A stretch of 64,000 nucleotides of DNA from Inquilinus sp. KBS0705 (GCA_005938025.2 VCCI02000001.1:1054001-1118000); one strand, 5' to 3'; positions 28,658 through 36,592 are shown, counted from the first letter of the stretch. Notes: generated by a model from the letters alone, not told the origin. Numbers and translations: made by a program.

Positions 28658-30577
28658 CTTTTTGTTCACTATCCTGTCGTTATAATCTTGTATAAACGCC
28701 TTGCAATCCATCATACCTTTTTGCATTTCTGGGTTGTGTTTGCCGCTTATCAGGTTTTTTTGCAAACCCTTATCATCGGCCATATAAATGCCGTTTATGT
28801 CTTTACCATCAAATACATAAATATAGTTGCCCTGCATAAACTGATAAGTAGTACCGGGTGAATTGATAACCCTTGGGGTTTCGGTAGGTAAGTTACTTAC
28901 CAGGCTTCGCCCCCACGATCTGATGGGTTTGTTATAACCTATTAAGCTAACTACCGAAGGGTATATATCCATTTGCGATGCCAGATCGGTACGCACACCC
29001 TTCAGTGCATAAGCCTTATTGGCGCTGTAAAACAATATGGGTACCGCAAAGCGGTTAATGGGTTTGCTGTATTCGGGGTAATAGGTTTGGCTGGTATGGT
29101 CGGCAGTTATCACAAAAATGGTGTTGTTATACCATGGTTGTGTTTTAGCATAGTTAAAAAACTGCCGCAAGGCATTATCTGAGTATTGCACGCATTTATT
29201 AATAGGCAGCGGCCCGCCCTTAAACCGCGATGCATATTTAGCAGGTATCTGAAAAGGATCGTGAGAGGACAGGCTGAACAAAGTAGCCATAAAGGGTTGC
29301 TTTTGCTTGCCAAGGGTTTTACCCATAAATTGGAAGAATGGCTCGTCCCAAATACCCCAAACGCCGTCAAAATCCTTATCGTTATTATATTCGTTTTTAC
29401 CGTAGTAGTTTTTAAAGCCTAATACATTGGCAAACCCTTCAAAACCCATCGAGCCATTTTCGGCACCGTGGAAAAAGGATGTTTGGTAACCCATGCTATC
29501 GCATACCGAAACGATGGACTGTATCCTCTGTTTAGCATAGGGGGATGATGTAAAAGCCGTTTGAAACGATGGTATACCCGCCAAAACCGACGACATGGCA
29601 TGAATGGATTGCCTGCCGTTGGCATAAGCATTGGTAAAAATAAGGCTGCTATCAGACAGCGAATCTAAAAACGGCGTGTACGATTTAAAACCGGGTATGT
29701 TAACGCCGCGGTTCATGCTGCCCCAATACTCGCGGGCCATGCTCTCCAGTATAATAATAACCACATTGGGTTTAGCGGCGGGGCTGCTTTTGTATTGCTT
29801 TACGGGCTTTATGTTGGCATTAATATAGGCATCGTTGGTAAATGTTTCCAGCTTAAAGTTATTAGCCTTAAGGGTGCGGAATATGGCAAACGGCGTGTTT
29901 AGCACAATATCGCCCTGGTTGGGTATAGTTACATGTTTATAGGCATCAACCATGTTTATAGGGCGGGTGCTGTGCCTGAAATCACCACGTATACCGCCTA
30001 TCATCAAAGTTACCGTTACCAACAATGCTACCAGCGAAAATGAAAAATAGGCTACGGTTGGTTTTGCAGGTATGGGTTTAACCTTCACCTTTAAATACAG
30101 CCATACCCAGGCGGCACAACAGATGATAAAAATGACCAGCACATACCAATACGTGGCCGCAAAGTGTATAAAAAGTACTTTTTTGTTATTCTCGTTATCC
30201 AGCAGGTCTAAAGCGGCTTTGGTGGTGCGTACCTGCGTAAAACGGTAGTAAATAATATCTATAAAGTTGGTAAAGTAGGCTAACAGATTGGTAACAAAGT
30301 ATAAAATGGTTATGCCTTTTTGATAACCGCGCCGGGTGTTAATGGTAAAGGGCAGTATGCTTAATAATATAAACAGGCTATTTATGTACAGCAATGCTGT
30401 GGTATCAAACGCCAACCCGTAGTAGCAAAGTTCTAAAAGCGCCCAAATGCCGTCTACGGCTAAAAGATGGGTGTTAAAGGCAAAAAATAAAACACGACTG
30501 ATAAAATAAAACAGGTAAGCCAGCAGCAACCTGTACAAAAGTACTTTATACTCGTTTAGTCTGAATTTGGTGTCCAT
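28646..30577 (-). CDS. LtaS-like sulfatase-fold phosphotransferase, membrane-bound
   Basis: The protein has 643 residues. Five membrane helices occupy about 10-200, then a periplasmic alkaline-phosphatase-fold domain of the LTA-synthase/OpgB class runs from about 265 to 560. Motifs: VVIILESMAREYWG (metal site, about 273), ANGRQSIHAMSSVLAGIP (nucleophile region, Ser rather than the Thr of classical LtaS), FFHGAENGSMGFEG and ITADHTSQTYYP (metal His). Gram-negative members are thought to transfer phosphoglycerol or phosphoethanolamine to glycans or lipids; the exact product is unknown. The start is taken at ATG 30577, one codon inside a TTG. Confidence 0.88.
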   Translation of the reverse strand: MDTKFRLNEYKVLLYRLLLAYLFYFISRVLFFAFNTHLLAVDGIWALLELCYYGLAFDTTALLYINSLFILLSILPFTINTRRGYQKGITILYFVTNLLAYFTNFIDIIYYRFTQVRTTKAALDLLDNENNKKVLFIHFAATYWYVLVIFIICCAAWVWLYLKVKVKPIPAKPTVAYFSFSLVALLVTVTLMIGGIRGDFRHSTRPINMVDAYKHVTIPNQGDIVLNTPFAIFRTLKANNFKLETFTNDAYINANIKPVKQYKSSPAAKPNVVIIILESMAREYWGSMNRGVNIPGFKSYTPFLDSLSDSSLIFTNAYANGRQSIHAMSSVLAGIPSFQTAFTSSPYAKQRIQSIVSVCDSMGYQTSFFHGAENGSMGFEGFANVLGFKNYYGKNEYNNDKDFDGVWGIWDEPFFQFMGKTLGKQKQPFMATLFSLSSHDPFQIPAKYASRFKGGPLPINKCVQYSDNALRQFFNYAKTQPWYNNTIFVITADHTSQTYYPEYSKPINRFAVPILFYSANKAYALKGVRTDLASQMDIYPSVVSLIGYNKPIRSWGRSLVSNLPTETPRVINSPGTTYQFMQGNYIYVFDGKDINGIYMADDKGLQKNLISGKHNPEMQKGMMDCKAFIQDYNDRIVNKKLNL

Positions 30578-30675
30578 CAATTTAGTTTAAATGCCTTAGC
30601 ACATAAAAAAATCAATGTTACTAAAAAGAATTAATTGTTAAGTCAGTGTTAGGTAAATGCTTTATTTAGGTTAAC

Positions 30676-30711
30676 AAAAAAAGCCGCTAACTTATGCAGT
30701 TAACGGCTTTA
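30676..30711 (-). terminator. Rho-independent terminator after tRNA-Leu(TAG)
   Basis: The stem AAAGCCG-c-TAACT/AGTTA-a-CGGCTTT has a 5-base loop and one internal mismatch. On the minus strand it runs into a T-tract. It starts about 9 bases past the tRNA 3' end. Confidence 0.85.
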
Positions 30712-30719
30712 AACTAATG

Positions 30720-30801
30720 TGCGGAAGAAGGGACTCGAACCCCCACGCCTCGCGGCGCCAGATCCTAAGTCTGGTGCGGCTACCAATTACGCCACTTCCG
30801 C
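30720..30801 (-). tRNA. tRNA-Leu (TAG)
   Basis: The minus strand gives acceptor GCGGAAG/CTTCCGC with discriminator A73, anticodon stem CCAGA/TCTGG, and loop CTTAGGA (anticodon TAG). The long class II variable arm (CGCCGCGAGGCGT) is typical of leucine tRNAs. CCA is not encoded. Promoter-like box upstream, terminator downstream. Confidence 0.97.
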
Positions 30802-30822
30802 GTTTTGGTTTTTTAGAGTTGG

Positions 30823-30830
30823 CAAAGATA
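30823..30830 (-). promoter_or_regulatory. -7 box for tRNA-Leu(TAG)
   Basis: TATCTTTG on the minus strand matches TAnnTTTG and lies 22 bases before the tRNA 5' end. No TTG occurs at the ideal -33 spacing; the nearest candidates are 11 and 25 bases upstream. Confidence 0.55.
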
Positions 30831-30884
30831 GCTTAAAATGCCAAACTTTAAAACTCAATTTTTACTTTTTACTTATCTGCCTCA

Positions 30885-31700
30885 TTACATTGCTTTTAAT
30901 TTACTTATTAGGGCATTAAAATAAGCCGGAGCTTGCAATAACCGGCTCCCATACCACGAAAACAGCTCGCCATCAACCAATATAATTTTAGTTTGTGGCA
31001 ATAGGCTTTGCAATTCATCTACATGCTTTTGGGCAAATGGATATGGTTCTGACGATAGCAGCAACACATCTAAATGGGCATCAGCAAGCTGCTGTAAGGT
31101 AACCTGCGGGTAGCGGTTTGCAGTAACAGCGTTTTTAAGCCCGCATAATTGCAGCATGCTATTAATAAAAGTATCGCTGCCTGCAGCCATATAAGGTTTG
31201 CGCCAAATAAGGTAAGCTACGTTTAATTTTGGTTCTGCTGGTTTTAATAACTCAAACTCCGCGGATATTTGGGTAACAAGTTTATCAGCCTTTTCTTTTG
31301 TACTGGTGATATCCCCTACTTTAGTTATCATATCCAGCGCCGTGGGCAGGTCGTTTATATCACTTATCCAAACGGGGTAATGCTGCATAAGTTCTTCCAC
31401 CTGCCTTTGCTCGTTTTCTTCTTTATTAGCAATTATCAGGTCGGGGTTCAGTTGATGTATAGCATTCATATTTAATTGCTTGGTACCCCCTATTTTGGCT
31501 TTATTAGCCACACCTGTTGTCGGGTGTATGCAAAAATTAGTAACACCCGTCACTTGCTCATCCAACTCCAGGTAAAACAATAGCTCGGTTTGCGACGGTA
31601 CTATTGATATAATCCGTTTGGGTTGATGCGGTATATTCACCACCCGGTTTAACTGATCGTAAAATTGTGGCATAATAGCAGCAGGCCTGTAACCTGTCAT
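30885..31700 (-). CDS. BtuF-like helical-backbone metal/cobalamin-binding protein without signal peptide
   Basis: The 271-residue protein matches class III substrate-binding proteins (PF01497). VVNIPHQPKRIISIVPSQTELLFYL opens the first lobe (about 18-42), with GGTKQLNMNAIHQLNPDLII (about 81-100) after it. AAGSDTFINSMLQLCGLKNA is typical of vitamin B12/iron-chelate binding relatives. No export signal is seen, unlike BtuF proper, so it may be cytoplasmic or the family assignment may be functionally misleading. A -7 box lies 2 bases upstream of the first ATG; the second in-frame ATG (31673, MPQFYDQLN) would then have a leader of about 25 bases and may be the true start. No transporter genes are adjacent. 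Confidence 0.75.
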   Translation of the reverse strand: MTGYRPAAIMPQFYDQLNRVVNIPHQPKRIISIVPSQTELLFYLELDEQVTGVTNFCIHPTTGVANKAKIGGTKQLNMNAIHQLNPDLIIANKEENEQRQVEELMQHYPVWISDINDLPTALDMITKVGDITSTKEKADKLVTQISAEFELLKPAEPKLNVAYLIWRKPYMAAGSDTFINSMLQLCGLKNAVTANRYPQVTLQQLADAHLDVLLLSSEPYPFAQKHVDELQSLLPQTKIILVDGELFSWYGSRLLQAPAYFNALISKLKAM

Positions 31701-31702
31701 AA

Positions 31703-31710
31703 CAAAGTTA
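31703..31710 (-). promoter_or_regulatory. -7 box overlapping the start of the BtuF-like gene
   Basis: TAACTTTG fits TAnnTTTG and ends 2 bases before the ATG at 31700. Transcription would begin within that codon, so either the gene starts at the ATG at 31673 or the box is fortuitous. Confidence 0.45.
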
Positions 31711-31750
31711 ATTAAGTATGGCCTATAAACAGGCAGCCATCAAATTTTAG

Positions 31751-31758
31751 TATTTTTG
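31751..31758 (+). promoter_or_regulatory. -7 box immediately before hscB
   Basis: TATTTTTG fits TAnnTTTG and ends 5 bases before the hscB ATG, predicting a leader of zero to two bases. Only about 40 bases separate it from the divergent box of the BtuF-like gene. Confidence 0.6.
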
Positions 31759-31763
31759 CACTG

Positions 31764-32288
31764 ATGAATTATTTTGAATTTTACGGCATTCCCGAAACGT
31801 TTAACCCGGATGTGGCGGCGCTTAAAAAGCAGTTTTATGTTTTAAGCAAGCAGTACCACCCCGATTTTTTTGCCAACGAGGATGATGAAAAACAGCAGGA
31901 GATATTAGAACTATCTACCCTGAATAATAAGGCTTATCAAACCCTAAGCGAGCCAAATAAGCGCCTGGCCTATATATTACAAAGCCATAATTTGCTAAAT
32001 GATGGTGCAAAACCACAATTACCGGCAGATTTTTTAATGGAAATGATGGATATTAATGAGCGCCTGATGGAAATTGAAAGCGCCCAGCAACTGGCCGATA
32101 TTACGGCGGAAGTGCTTGCCATTGAGAGCGATATAGACGAAGAACTGGCCGCATTAACGCAGGATTATGAGCAATTAGACGATACCGCAAAGGAAAGCCG
32201 CTTAAATGATATTGCAAATATTTACTTCAGGCAAAAATATCTGTTGCGGATTAAAGAGAGTTTAAATACATTTGCAGCCCGCTTATAA
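31764..32288 (+). CDS. hscB: Fe-S cluster assembly co-chaperone HscB
   Basis: The 174-residue protein has an N-terminal J-domain with the HPD motif in SKQYHPDFF (about 35), which stimulates the ATPase of an Hsp70 partner. A C-terminal three-helix HscB domain (about 90-170) contains LMEMMDINERLMEIE, which in HscB docks the scaffold IscU. The length matches the family. It is not next to other isc/suf genes here. A promoter for the following tRNA lies inside its 3' end. Confidence 0.92.
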   Translation: MNYFEFYGIPETFNPDVAALKKQFYVLSKQYHPDFFANEDDEKQQEILELSTLNNKAYQTLSEPNKRLAYILQSHNLLNDGAKPQLPADFLMEMMDINERLMEIESAQQLADITAEVLAIESDIDEELAALTQDYEQLDDTAKESRLNDIANIYFRQKYLLRIKESLNTFAARL

Positions 32289-32300
32289 GCAAACTATTTG
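32271..32300 (+). promoter_or_regulatory. Possible promoter of tRNA-Leu(CAA) inside the hscB 3' end
   Basis: TTTG at 32271-32274 and ACTATTTG at 32293-32300 are 18 bases apart, close to the -33/-7 pattern (the second matches the TTTG half but not the TA). The tRNA begins 8 bases later. Confidence 0.4.
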
Positions 32301-32308
32301 CTTAGCAT

Positions 32309-32388
32309 GCCCAGCTGGCGGAATTGGTAGACGCGCTGGTCTCAAACACCTGTGGGAAACCGTGCCGGTTCGACTCCGGCGCTGGGTA
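32309..32388 (+). tRNA. tRNA-Leu (CAA)
   Basis: Acceptor GCCCAGC pairs with GCTGGGT (one G-T pair at position 1-72), A73 follows, and the anticodon loop CTCAAAC reads CAA. A long variable arm (TGTGGGAAACCGTG region) and T-arm GCCGG-TTCGACT-CCGGC are present. One T-T mismatch is seen in the anticodon stem (CTGGT/ACCTG). CCA is not encoded. It marks the left border of the AT-rich RES/Arr stretch. Confidence 0.93.
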
Positions 32389-32403
32389 CACATGAAAATG
32401 TGT

Positions 32404-32438
32404 AAAGGCTGTAAGTCAAGTACTTACGGCCTTTTTTA
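32404..32438 (+). terminator. Rho-independent terminator after tRNA-Leu(CAA)
   Basis: The stem AAAGGC-T-GTAAGT/ACTTAC-G-GCCTTT has a short loop and runs directly into TTTTTT. It sits 16 bases past the tRNA 3' end. Confidence 0.9.
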
Positions 32439-32514
32439 TTTATATACATACAGTTTTACATACACTATTTGTTATTTATTTTTTTCATGCTATCAGTATT
32501 TGATATATTTAAAT

Positions 32515-33330
32515 ATGGAAGAAATTATAATCCCTGATTATTTACAAAATCCTGCTCAAATACTGATTGCCTTAGACTTGCTTGAGAAAAAAAGCAGTGA
32601 ATTGCCATTTTTAGAACTTTATACTTTATTTGAGGATGCTCTTCGTATAAAAAGCGGTGATGGTTTACCAATTACAGCGGTGCATCTTGCTGGGCCAACA
32701 TGCCGCGCACGCTTACATGATAATAAATTTAATCAGGCTGATAACGTGAGATTAATTGGAGTAAAATTGACGGAAATTACACAAGGCAGAGCAAATCCGT
32801 TAAGCATCCCTATATTTTACGGATCAAATAGTAAAAAAACAGCGGCTTTTGAGGTACTTCAAGATTATGGACCTGGTTACTATCAAATTACAATTGGTTG
32901 TTGGGAATGCCAATCAGAATTACGATTAGTTAATTTCGTAGACGGCACTGATCCTGATTTTAAAGATATATCTTTTGTACATAGTCGCCCAAAAGAATAC
33001 TTACAGAGTTGGGATGCGATTCCTCGTGAATCAGCAACACATTTATTGGATTTCTTTAATTCAAGATTTAAAATGCCAAAGAAGCCTGGCTTTTATAACG
33101 TTACTAATGTAATAGCAGCCTTTTGTTTTTCCTTACTGGATGTAGATGGCATAGGCTATGGGGCTATTTCAAGTGGGTTTGCTGGCTATAATATCGCGCT
33201 AAAAAATCCATCCATTATAAAGTGCGTAACTGTCGAGGAATGGTCAATTACAAAATTTTACAATAACCAAATTAACGGGGTATGTACTAAAGTTGGAGCG
33301 ATTGATGATGCAGGAAACATTACTTGGTAA
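32515..33330 (+). CDS. RES-domain protein (putative NAD+-acting enzyme) at a tRNA-Leu gene
   Basis: The 271-residue protein has no signal peptide. It carries RES-family motifs: conserved Arg in TCRARLHDN (Arg64/66), GRANPLSIPIFYGSNSKKTAAFEV (Arg92, Tyr102, Glu113), and the C-terminal DVDGIGYGAISSGFAGYNIAL with candidate catalytic Ser. RES proteins have an ADP-ribosyltransferase-like fold, and the studied toxins destroy cellular NAD+. Those toxins are about 150-190 residues and follow an Xre/DUF2384 antitoxin gene. This one is longer, with about 55 extra N-terminal residues, and no antitoxin gene precedes it; tRNA-Leu and its terminator do. It may therefore be a stand-alone or orphaned RES protein. 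The reading frame is open further upstream, but that would run through the tRNA. Codon use is more AT-rich than in its neighbours, suggesting transfer. Confidence 0.72.
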   Translation: MEEIIIPDYLQNPAQILIALDLLEKKSSELPFLELYTLFEDALRIKSGDGLPITAVHLAGPTCRARLHDNKFNQADNVRLIGVKLTEITQGRANPLSIPIFYGSNSKKTAAFEVLQDYGPGYYQITIGCWECQSELRLVNFVDGTDPDFKDISFVHSRPKEYLQSWDAIPRESATHLLDFFNSRFKMPKKPGFYNVTNVIAAFCFSLLDVDGIGYGAISSGFAGYNIALKNPSIIKCVTVEEWSITKFYNNQINGVCTKVGAIDDAGNITW

Positions 33331-33498
33331 CTCAATTCATAACTTAAATTGGTCATAAAATCCCATTACTTTTCAAGAAGCGTAGAATTGGATACAACAA
33401 AATTTTGTATTCGATAGGTAACGCAATTTTTCATTTTGAGATTTATGATAATGTATTGATAGTTCAATCAAAAACGGGTTAGATAATTCAAATCGGCC

Positions 33499-33609
33499 TC
33501 AATCGTCAAATAGAGTGGCTAAACATTTCAGTGCATCTAAGGATAGTTCTTGATAGTAAATTCCCGGTTCGTTGTAAACATAACGCTGATCCAAATCTCT
33601 TATTGCGTT
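33499..33609 (-). pseudogene. Possible C-terminal gene remnant
   Basis: There are 36 open codons ending in TGA, reading NAIRDLDQRYVYNEPGIYY then QELSLDALKCLATLFDD. The amino-acid mix looks like a real folded C-terminus, but an in-frame TAA lies directly upstream and no start codon exists. I do not recognise a family. An opening this long could occur by chance in AT-rich DNA, so confidence is low. Confidence 0.25.
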
Positions 33610-33655
33610 TTAAAAAATATAGTTAATAAACACGTTTTAAGTGTTTTACATCATC

Positions 33656-33663
33656 TATTTTTG
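33656..33663 (+). promoter_or_regulatory. -7 box for arr
   Basis: TATTTTTG fits TAnnTTTG and lies 25 bases before the arr ATG, giving a leader of about 20 bases. No convincing -33 TTG; a TTTTA-rich tract takes its place. Confidence 0.5.
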
Positions 33664-33688
33664 ATGGTATACCAATAGAAAAACAGCT

Positions 33689-34117
33689 ATGAGTAGACCA
33701 ATAGAAACAGAAAAAGAAGTAAATACACAGCAATTCTTTCACGGTACAAAGGCCCGGCTAAAGCCCGGCGACTTACTTTCGCCGGGCTTTACTTCTAACT
33801 ACGGGAAGCAGAAAAAGGCCTTGTTTGTATACCTGACCGCAACAATGGATGCTGCCATTTGGGGAGCTGAACTTGCTTTAGGTGACGGGCCGGAAAGAAT
33901 TTATATAGTGCAGCCCACAGGCCCCATCGAGGATGACCCAAACTTAACAGATAAAAAGTTCCCGGGCAACCCAACCAAATCCTATCGCACCCGCGATCCT
34001 CTTTTGATCATCGGCGAAATTACCCATTGGCAGGGGCATTCACCTGAACAGCTAAAGGAAATGAAAGATAATGTTGCACGCATTAAAGCACTTGGAATAG
34101 AAGCTATTGAAGACTAA
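33689..34117 (+). CDS. arr: Rifamycin ADP-ribosyltransferase (Arr)
   Basis: The 142-residue cytoplasmic enzyme transfers ADP-ribose from NAD+ to the C23 hydroxyl of rifamycins, inactivating them. The length is the family norm. Motifs: FFHGTKARLKPGDLLSPG (His and NAD+-binding loop, about 17-34), FVYLTATMDAAIWGAELA (about 48-65) and YIVQPTGPIEDDPNLTDKKF (about 73-92, with the catalytic-region Asp residues), then GNPTKSYRTRDPL. It follows the RES gene and spacer on the same strand and converges on the GH95 gene with a 12-base gap. Its base composition is closer to the genome average than that of the RES gene. Confidence 0.93.
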   Translation: MSRPIETEKEVNTQQFFHGTKARLKPGDLLSPGFTSNYGKQKKALFVYLTATMDAAIWGAELALGDGPERIYIVQPTGPIEDDPNLTDKKFPGNPTKSYRTRDPLLIIGEITHWQGHSPEQLKEMKDNVARIKALGIEAIED

Positions 34118-34129
34118 TTATTTTATCGT

Positions 34130-36592
34130 TTACATAGTAAGCACATAAACGCCTCCCTTTTGTGTTTCAAATTGCAGGCTTCCGTCTTGCTGTGTACTGT
34201 ATTTTATTTTTTTACCGTTGTAGGTTATTACAGGCTTGCCGCCTGTATTGATATGGCATAGCTGCCCTTGCTTTGATAATACCTTAACCGCAGTAATTTT
34301 ACTTTGCTGCCATTTTATATCCAGCTCAAAGGCTCCGGCTGTGCAAACGCCGTTAAATTCACCTTCGGTCCATTCACCCGGCAAAGCCGGCAGTAAGTCT
34401 ATAACGCCGTTGTTTGATTGTACCAGCAATTCGTTTATAGCGGCAGTAACGCCAAGTGTGCCATCAACCTGCATTACAGTGCCGCCCCCGCCGGTAAACA
34501 GCTGCGGCCATGCCTCTGTAAAATAACCTTTCAATATTGCATTTGCCCTGTCGCCATCGCGTAACCTTGCCCATAGCGCTATTTTCCATGCCCTGGTCCA
34601 CCCTTTGGCAGAGTTATCTCCCCGCTGGTTTAAAACCGCCTTTATAGGTTCTATAAATTGGGGGGTGTTTTTAACAGAAAATACATTACCCGGGTATAAG
34701 CCATAAAGTGGCGAAACATGCCTGTGTTGTTTTTCAAGCTGTGGCCAGTCTTCCGTCCACTCCTGCAGTTCGCCGTTTGCCCCAATCAGTTGCGGCCTTA
34801 ACTTGCTTTTTGCTGCTGAAACTTTTTTTGCATAATCGGCATCCTTATTTAAAACCTTTGCTGCATTCAAATAATTGGTGAACAGGTTAGTGATGATCTG
34901 CATATCTATAGACGAACCCGCGCAAATAGTGGTACCCGGAATCATGCTTCCGGTTGTTTCGTCAAAGTAAGGCCCATTGCCGGGGTTACCTGTAAAATTC
35001 TCCGGCGACATGGATGGATTGGTCACCAACCATTTGCCCTTGGGGTCCATTACCAAAAAGTCCATAAAAAAATCTACTGAACCTTTTATAACCGGATATA
35101 TATCTTTTAGGTATTGTTTATCACCGGTGTATAAATAGTGTTCCCAAAGCTCGTCGCAAAGCCATGCGCCGCCCGTGGTAAAGGTGCCCCAGGTTGGCCC
35201 ATCCATCGGTGCCGCCACCCGCCACAGGTCGGTATTTTGGTGTAAAACCCAGCCGCGGCTATTATAGTTTTCTTTAGCTAACTGCGTGCCCTGGTCAGTT
35301 ACATCCCTTATTAATTGTATTAGTGGCTCCGCACACTCGGATAGATTTGCCGATTCTACCGGCCAGTAGTTCATTTGTGTATTAATATTGGTGGTATATT
35401 TCGAGTCCCACCATGGGTTCATATCATTGTTCCATATCCCCTGTAAATTGGCAGGCTGCGTGCCCGGCCGCGAGGAAGAAATTAATACATAGCGGCCAAA
35501 CTGGTAAGCCAATGCGGCCAATTGCGGGTCGGGTACGGTAAGTGCATTTGCCAGGCGTTTATCCGTAGGCAGCCAGGCGTTTGCGGTAGCAGGCAAATGC
35601 AGGCTAACCCGCTTGTATAGCTTCTGGTAATCTGCTACGGCATCACTTTTTATGGTTTGATAGGTTTTGCCATTTATACCGTTTAAATAACTTTCTACCC
35701 GCTGATGCTGATCTGCGCTTACATCCTTGTAATTTACAAAATTGGTGGCAGCGGTAAAATACAAGGTAACCGCATCGGCATTATCTATAACCAACTCCGC
35801 ATTGTTCCTTTTCATGGTGCCGCCTTCGGGTATCGCTTTTAATTGGGCCTCGTATCTTAGCTTGCCCTCTACGCCCAAATAATCAGCAGATTTACCTGTT
35901 AATATTAGGCCGTTATCATCAATGCCATCCATCCGGAAATAATCGGTAGCATAATCAGAATGTTGCTGGTTGCGTACCCCTCTTAAACTTGCTTTGAACG
36001 TTATACTACCCGGTTTGCTGGCGGTTAGCCTTAAGGCGATAACCTGGTTAGGTACCGACGAAAATATTTCTCTTTTATAAGTAACACCATTACTTGTAAA
36101 TTGTACACCTGCAACGCCGGCCTCAAGGTCCAGCCAGCGTTTATAGCCGCTTACGTTGTCCATCGGCTTAAAAAACAACATCAAATCAGCAAGCGACTGG
36201 TATTTTTGCTGCTCGACAGGGTAACCCATTAATTTGCGGCCAAACAGGGCTTGCGCTTCCTGCATTTTGCCCTTAAATACAAGGTCTTGTACCTCGGGCA
36301 GATATTTAAAGCCACCCTTTACAACAGAGGAGTATGGCCCGCCTGTCCAATAAGTATCTTCGTTTAGTTGTATGTGCTCTTGTGTAACGCCGCCGAATAT
36401 CATGCCGCCTAATCGGCCATTGCCGACCGGTATAGCGTCGTTCCATTTTGTAGCCGGGGTACCCAACCATATCATTGCCGAAGGGTCAAAGGAATGCTGA
36501 TCTATGTTTGTTGGAATGCTTGTTTCCTGCGCAAAGGCAATAGCGTTGGCGAATGTTGCTACCAAAAAGCAGCAAACGTATCTAATTTTCAT
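34130..36592 (-). CDS. Secreted GH95 alpha-L-fucosidase (or related alpha-L-galactosidase)
   Basis: The 820-residue enzyme has a signal peptide ending near AFAQ, an N-terminal beta-sandwich (WLGTPATKWNDAIPVGNGRLGGM, about 40-65) and an (alpha/alpha)6 barrel. TTNINTQMNYWPVES (about 400-414) holds the two Asn that activate water in the studied GH95 fucosidase. SPEN (about 524-527) probably includes the general acid. GH95 enzymes invert at alpha-1,2-linked L-fucose, and some act on L-galactose. It appears monocistronic and is 15 kb from the GH29 fucosidase, so a joint role in fucosylated-glycan breakdown is only inferred. Confidence 0.92.
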   Translation of the reverse strand: MKIRYVCCFLVATFANAIAFAQETSIPTNIDQHSFDPSAMIWLGTPATKWNDAIPVGNGRLGGMIFGGVTQEHIQLNEDTYWTGGPYSSVVKGGFKYLPEVQDLVFKGKMQEAQALFGRKLMGYPVEQQKYQSLADLMLFFKPMDNVSGYKRWLDLEAGVAGVQFTSNGVTYKREIFSSVPNQVIALRLTASKPGSITFKASLRGVRNQQHSDYATDYFRMDGIDDNGLILTGKSADYLGVEGKLRYEAQLKAIPEGGTMKRNNAELVIDNADAVTLYFTAATNFVNYKDVSADQHQRVESYLNGINGKTYQTIKSDAVADYQKLYKRVSLHLPATANAWLPTDKRLANALTVPDPQLAALAYQFGRYVLISSSRPGTQPANLQGIWNNDMNPWWDSKYTTNINTQMNYWPVESANLSECAEPLIQLIRDVTDQGTQLAKENYNSRGWVLHQNTDLWRVAAPMDGPTWGTFTTGGAWLCDELWEHYLYTGDKQYLKDIYPVIKGSVDFFMDFLVMDPKGKWLVTNPSMSPENFTGNPGNGPYFDETTGSMIPGTTICAGSSIDMQIITNLFTNYLNAAKVLNKDADYAKKVSAAKSKLRPQLIGANGELQEWTEDWPQLEKQHRHVSPLYGLYPGNVFSVKNTPQFIEPIKAVLNQRGDNSAKGWTRAWKIALWARLRDGDRANAILKGYFTEAWPQLFTGGGGTVMQVDGTLGVTAAINELLVQSNNGVIDLLPALPGEWTEGEFNGVCTAGAFELDIKWQQSKITAVKVLSKQGQLCHINTGGKPVITYNGKKIKYSTQQDGSLQFETQKGGVYVLTM

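Larger units (their letters stand above)
33331..33688. other. 358-base AT-rich spacer with probable gene debris
   Basis: No complete gene is seen. Protein-like open stretches without starts occur on the plus strand at 33348-33482 (44 codons) and on the minus strand at 33499-33609 (36 codons; listed separately). They could be remnants of a decayed gene or chance openings in AT-rich DNA. The right end holds the arr -7 box. Confidence 0.4.

Noticed and set aside
32272-32514. In-frame upstream extension of the RES gene through the end of hscB and tRNA-Leu(CAA)
   Set aside because: A protein start inside hscB would require translating the tRNA and its terminator; the ATG at 32515 starts the plausible protein.
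33563-33572. Short match (ccggttcg) to the tRNA T-loop as a possible attachment-site copy
   Set aside because: Eight bases is too short and is not the tRNA 3' end; no direct repeat of the tRNA end was found in the window.
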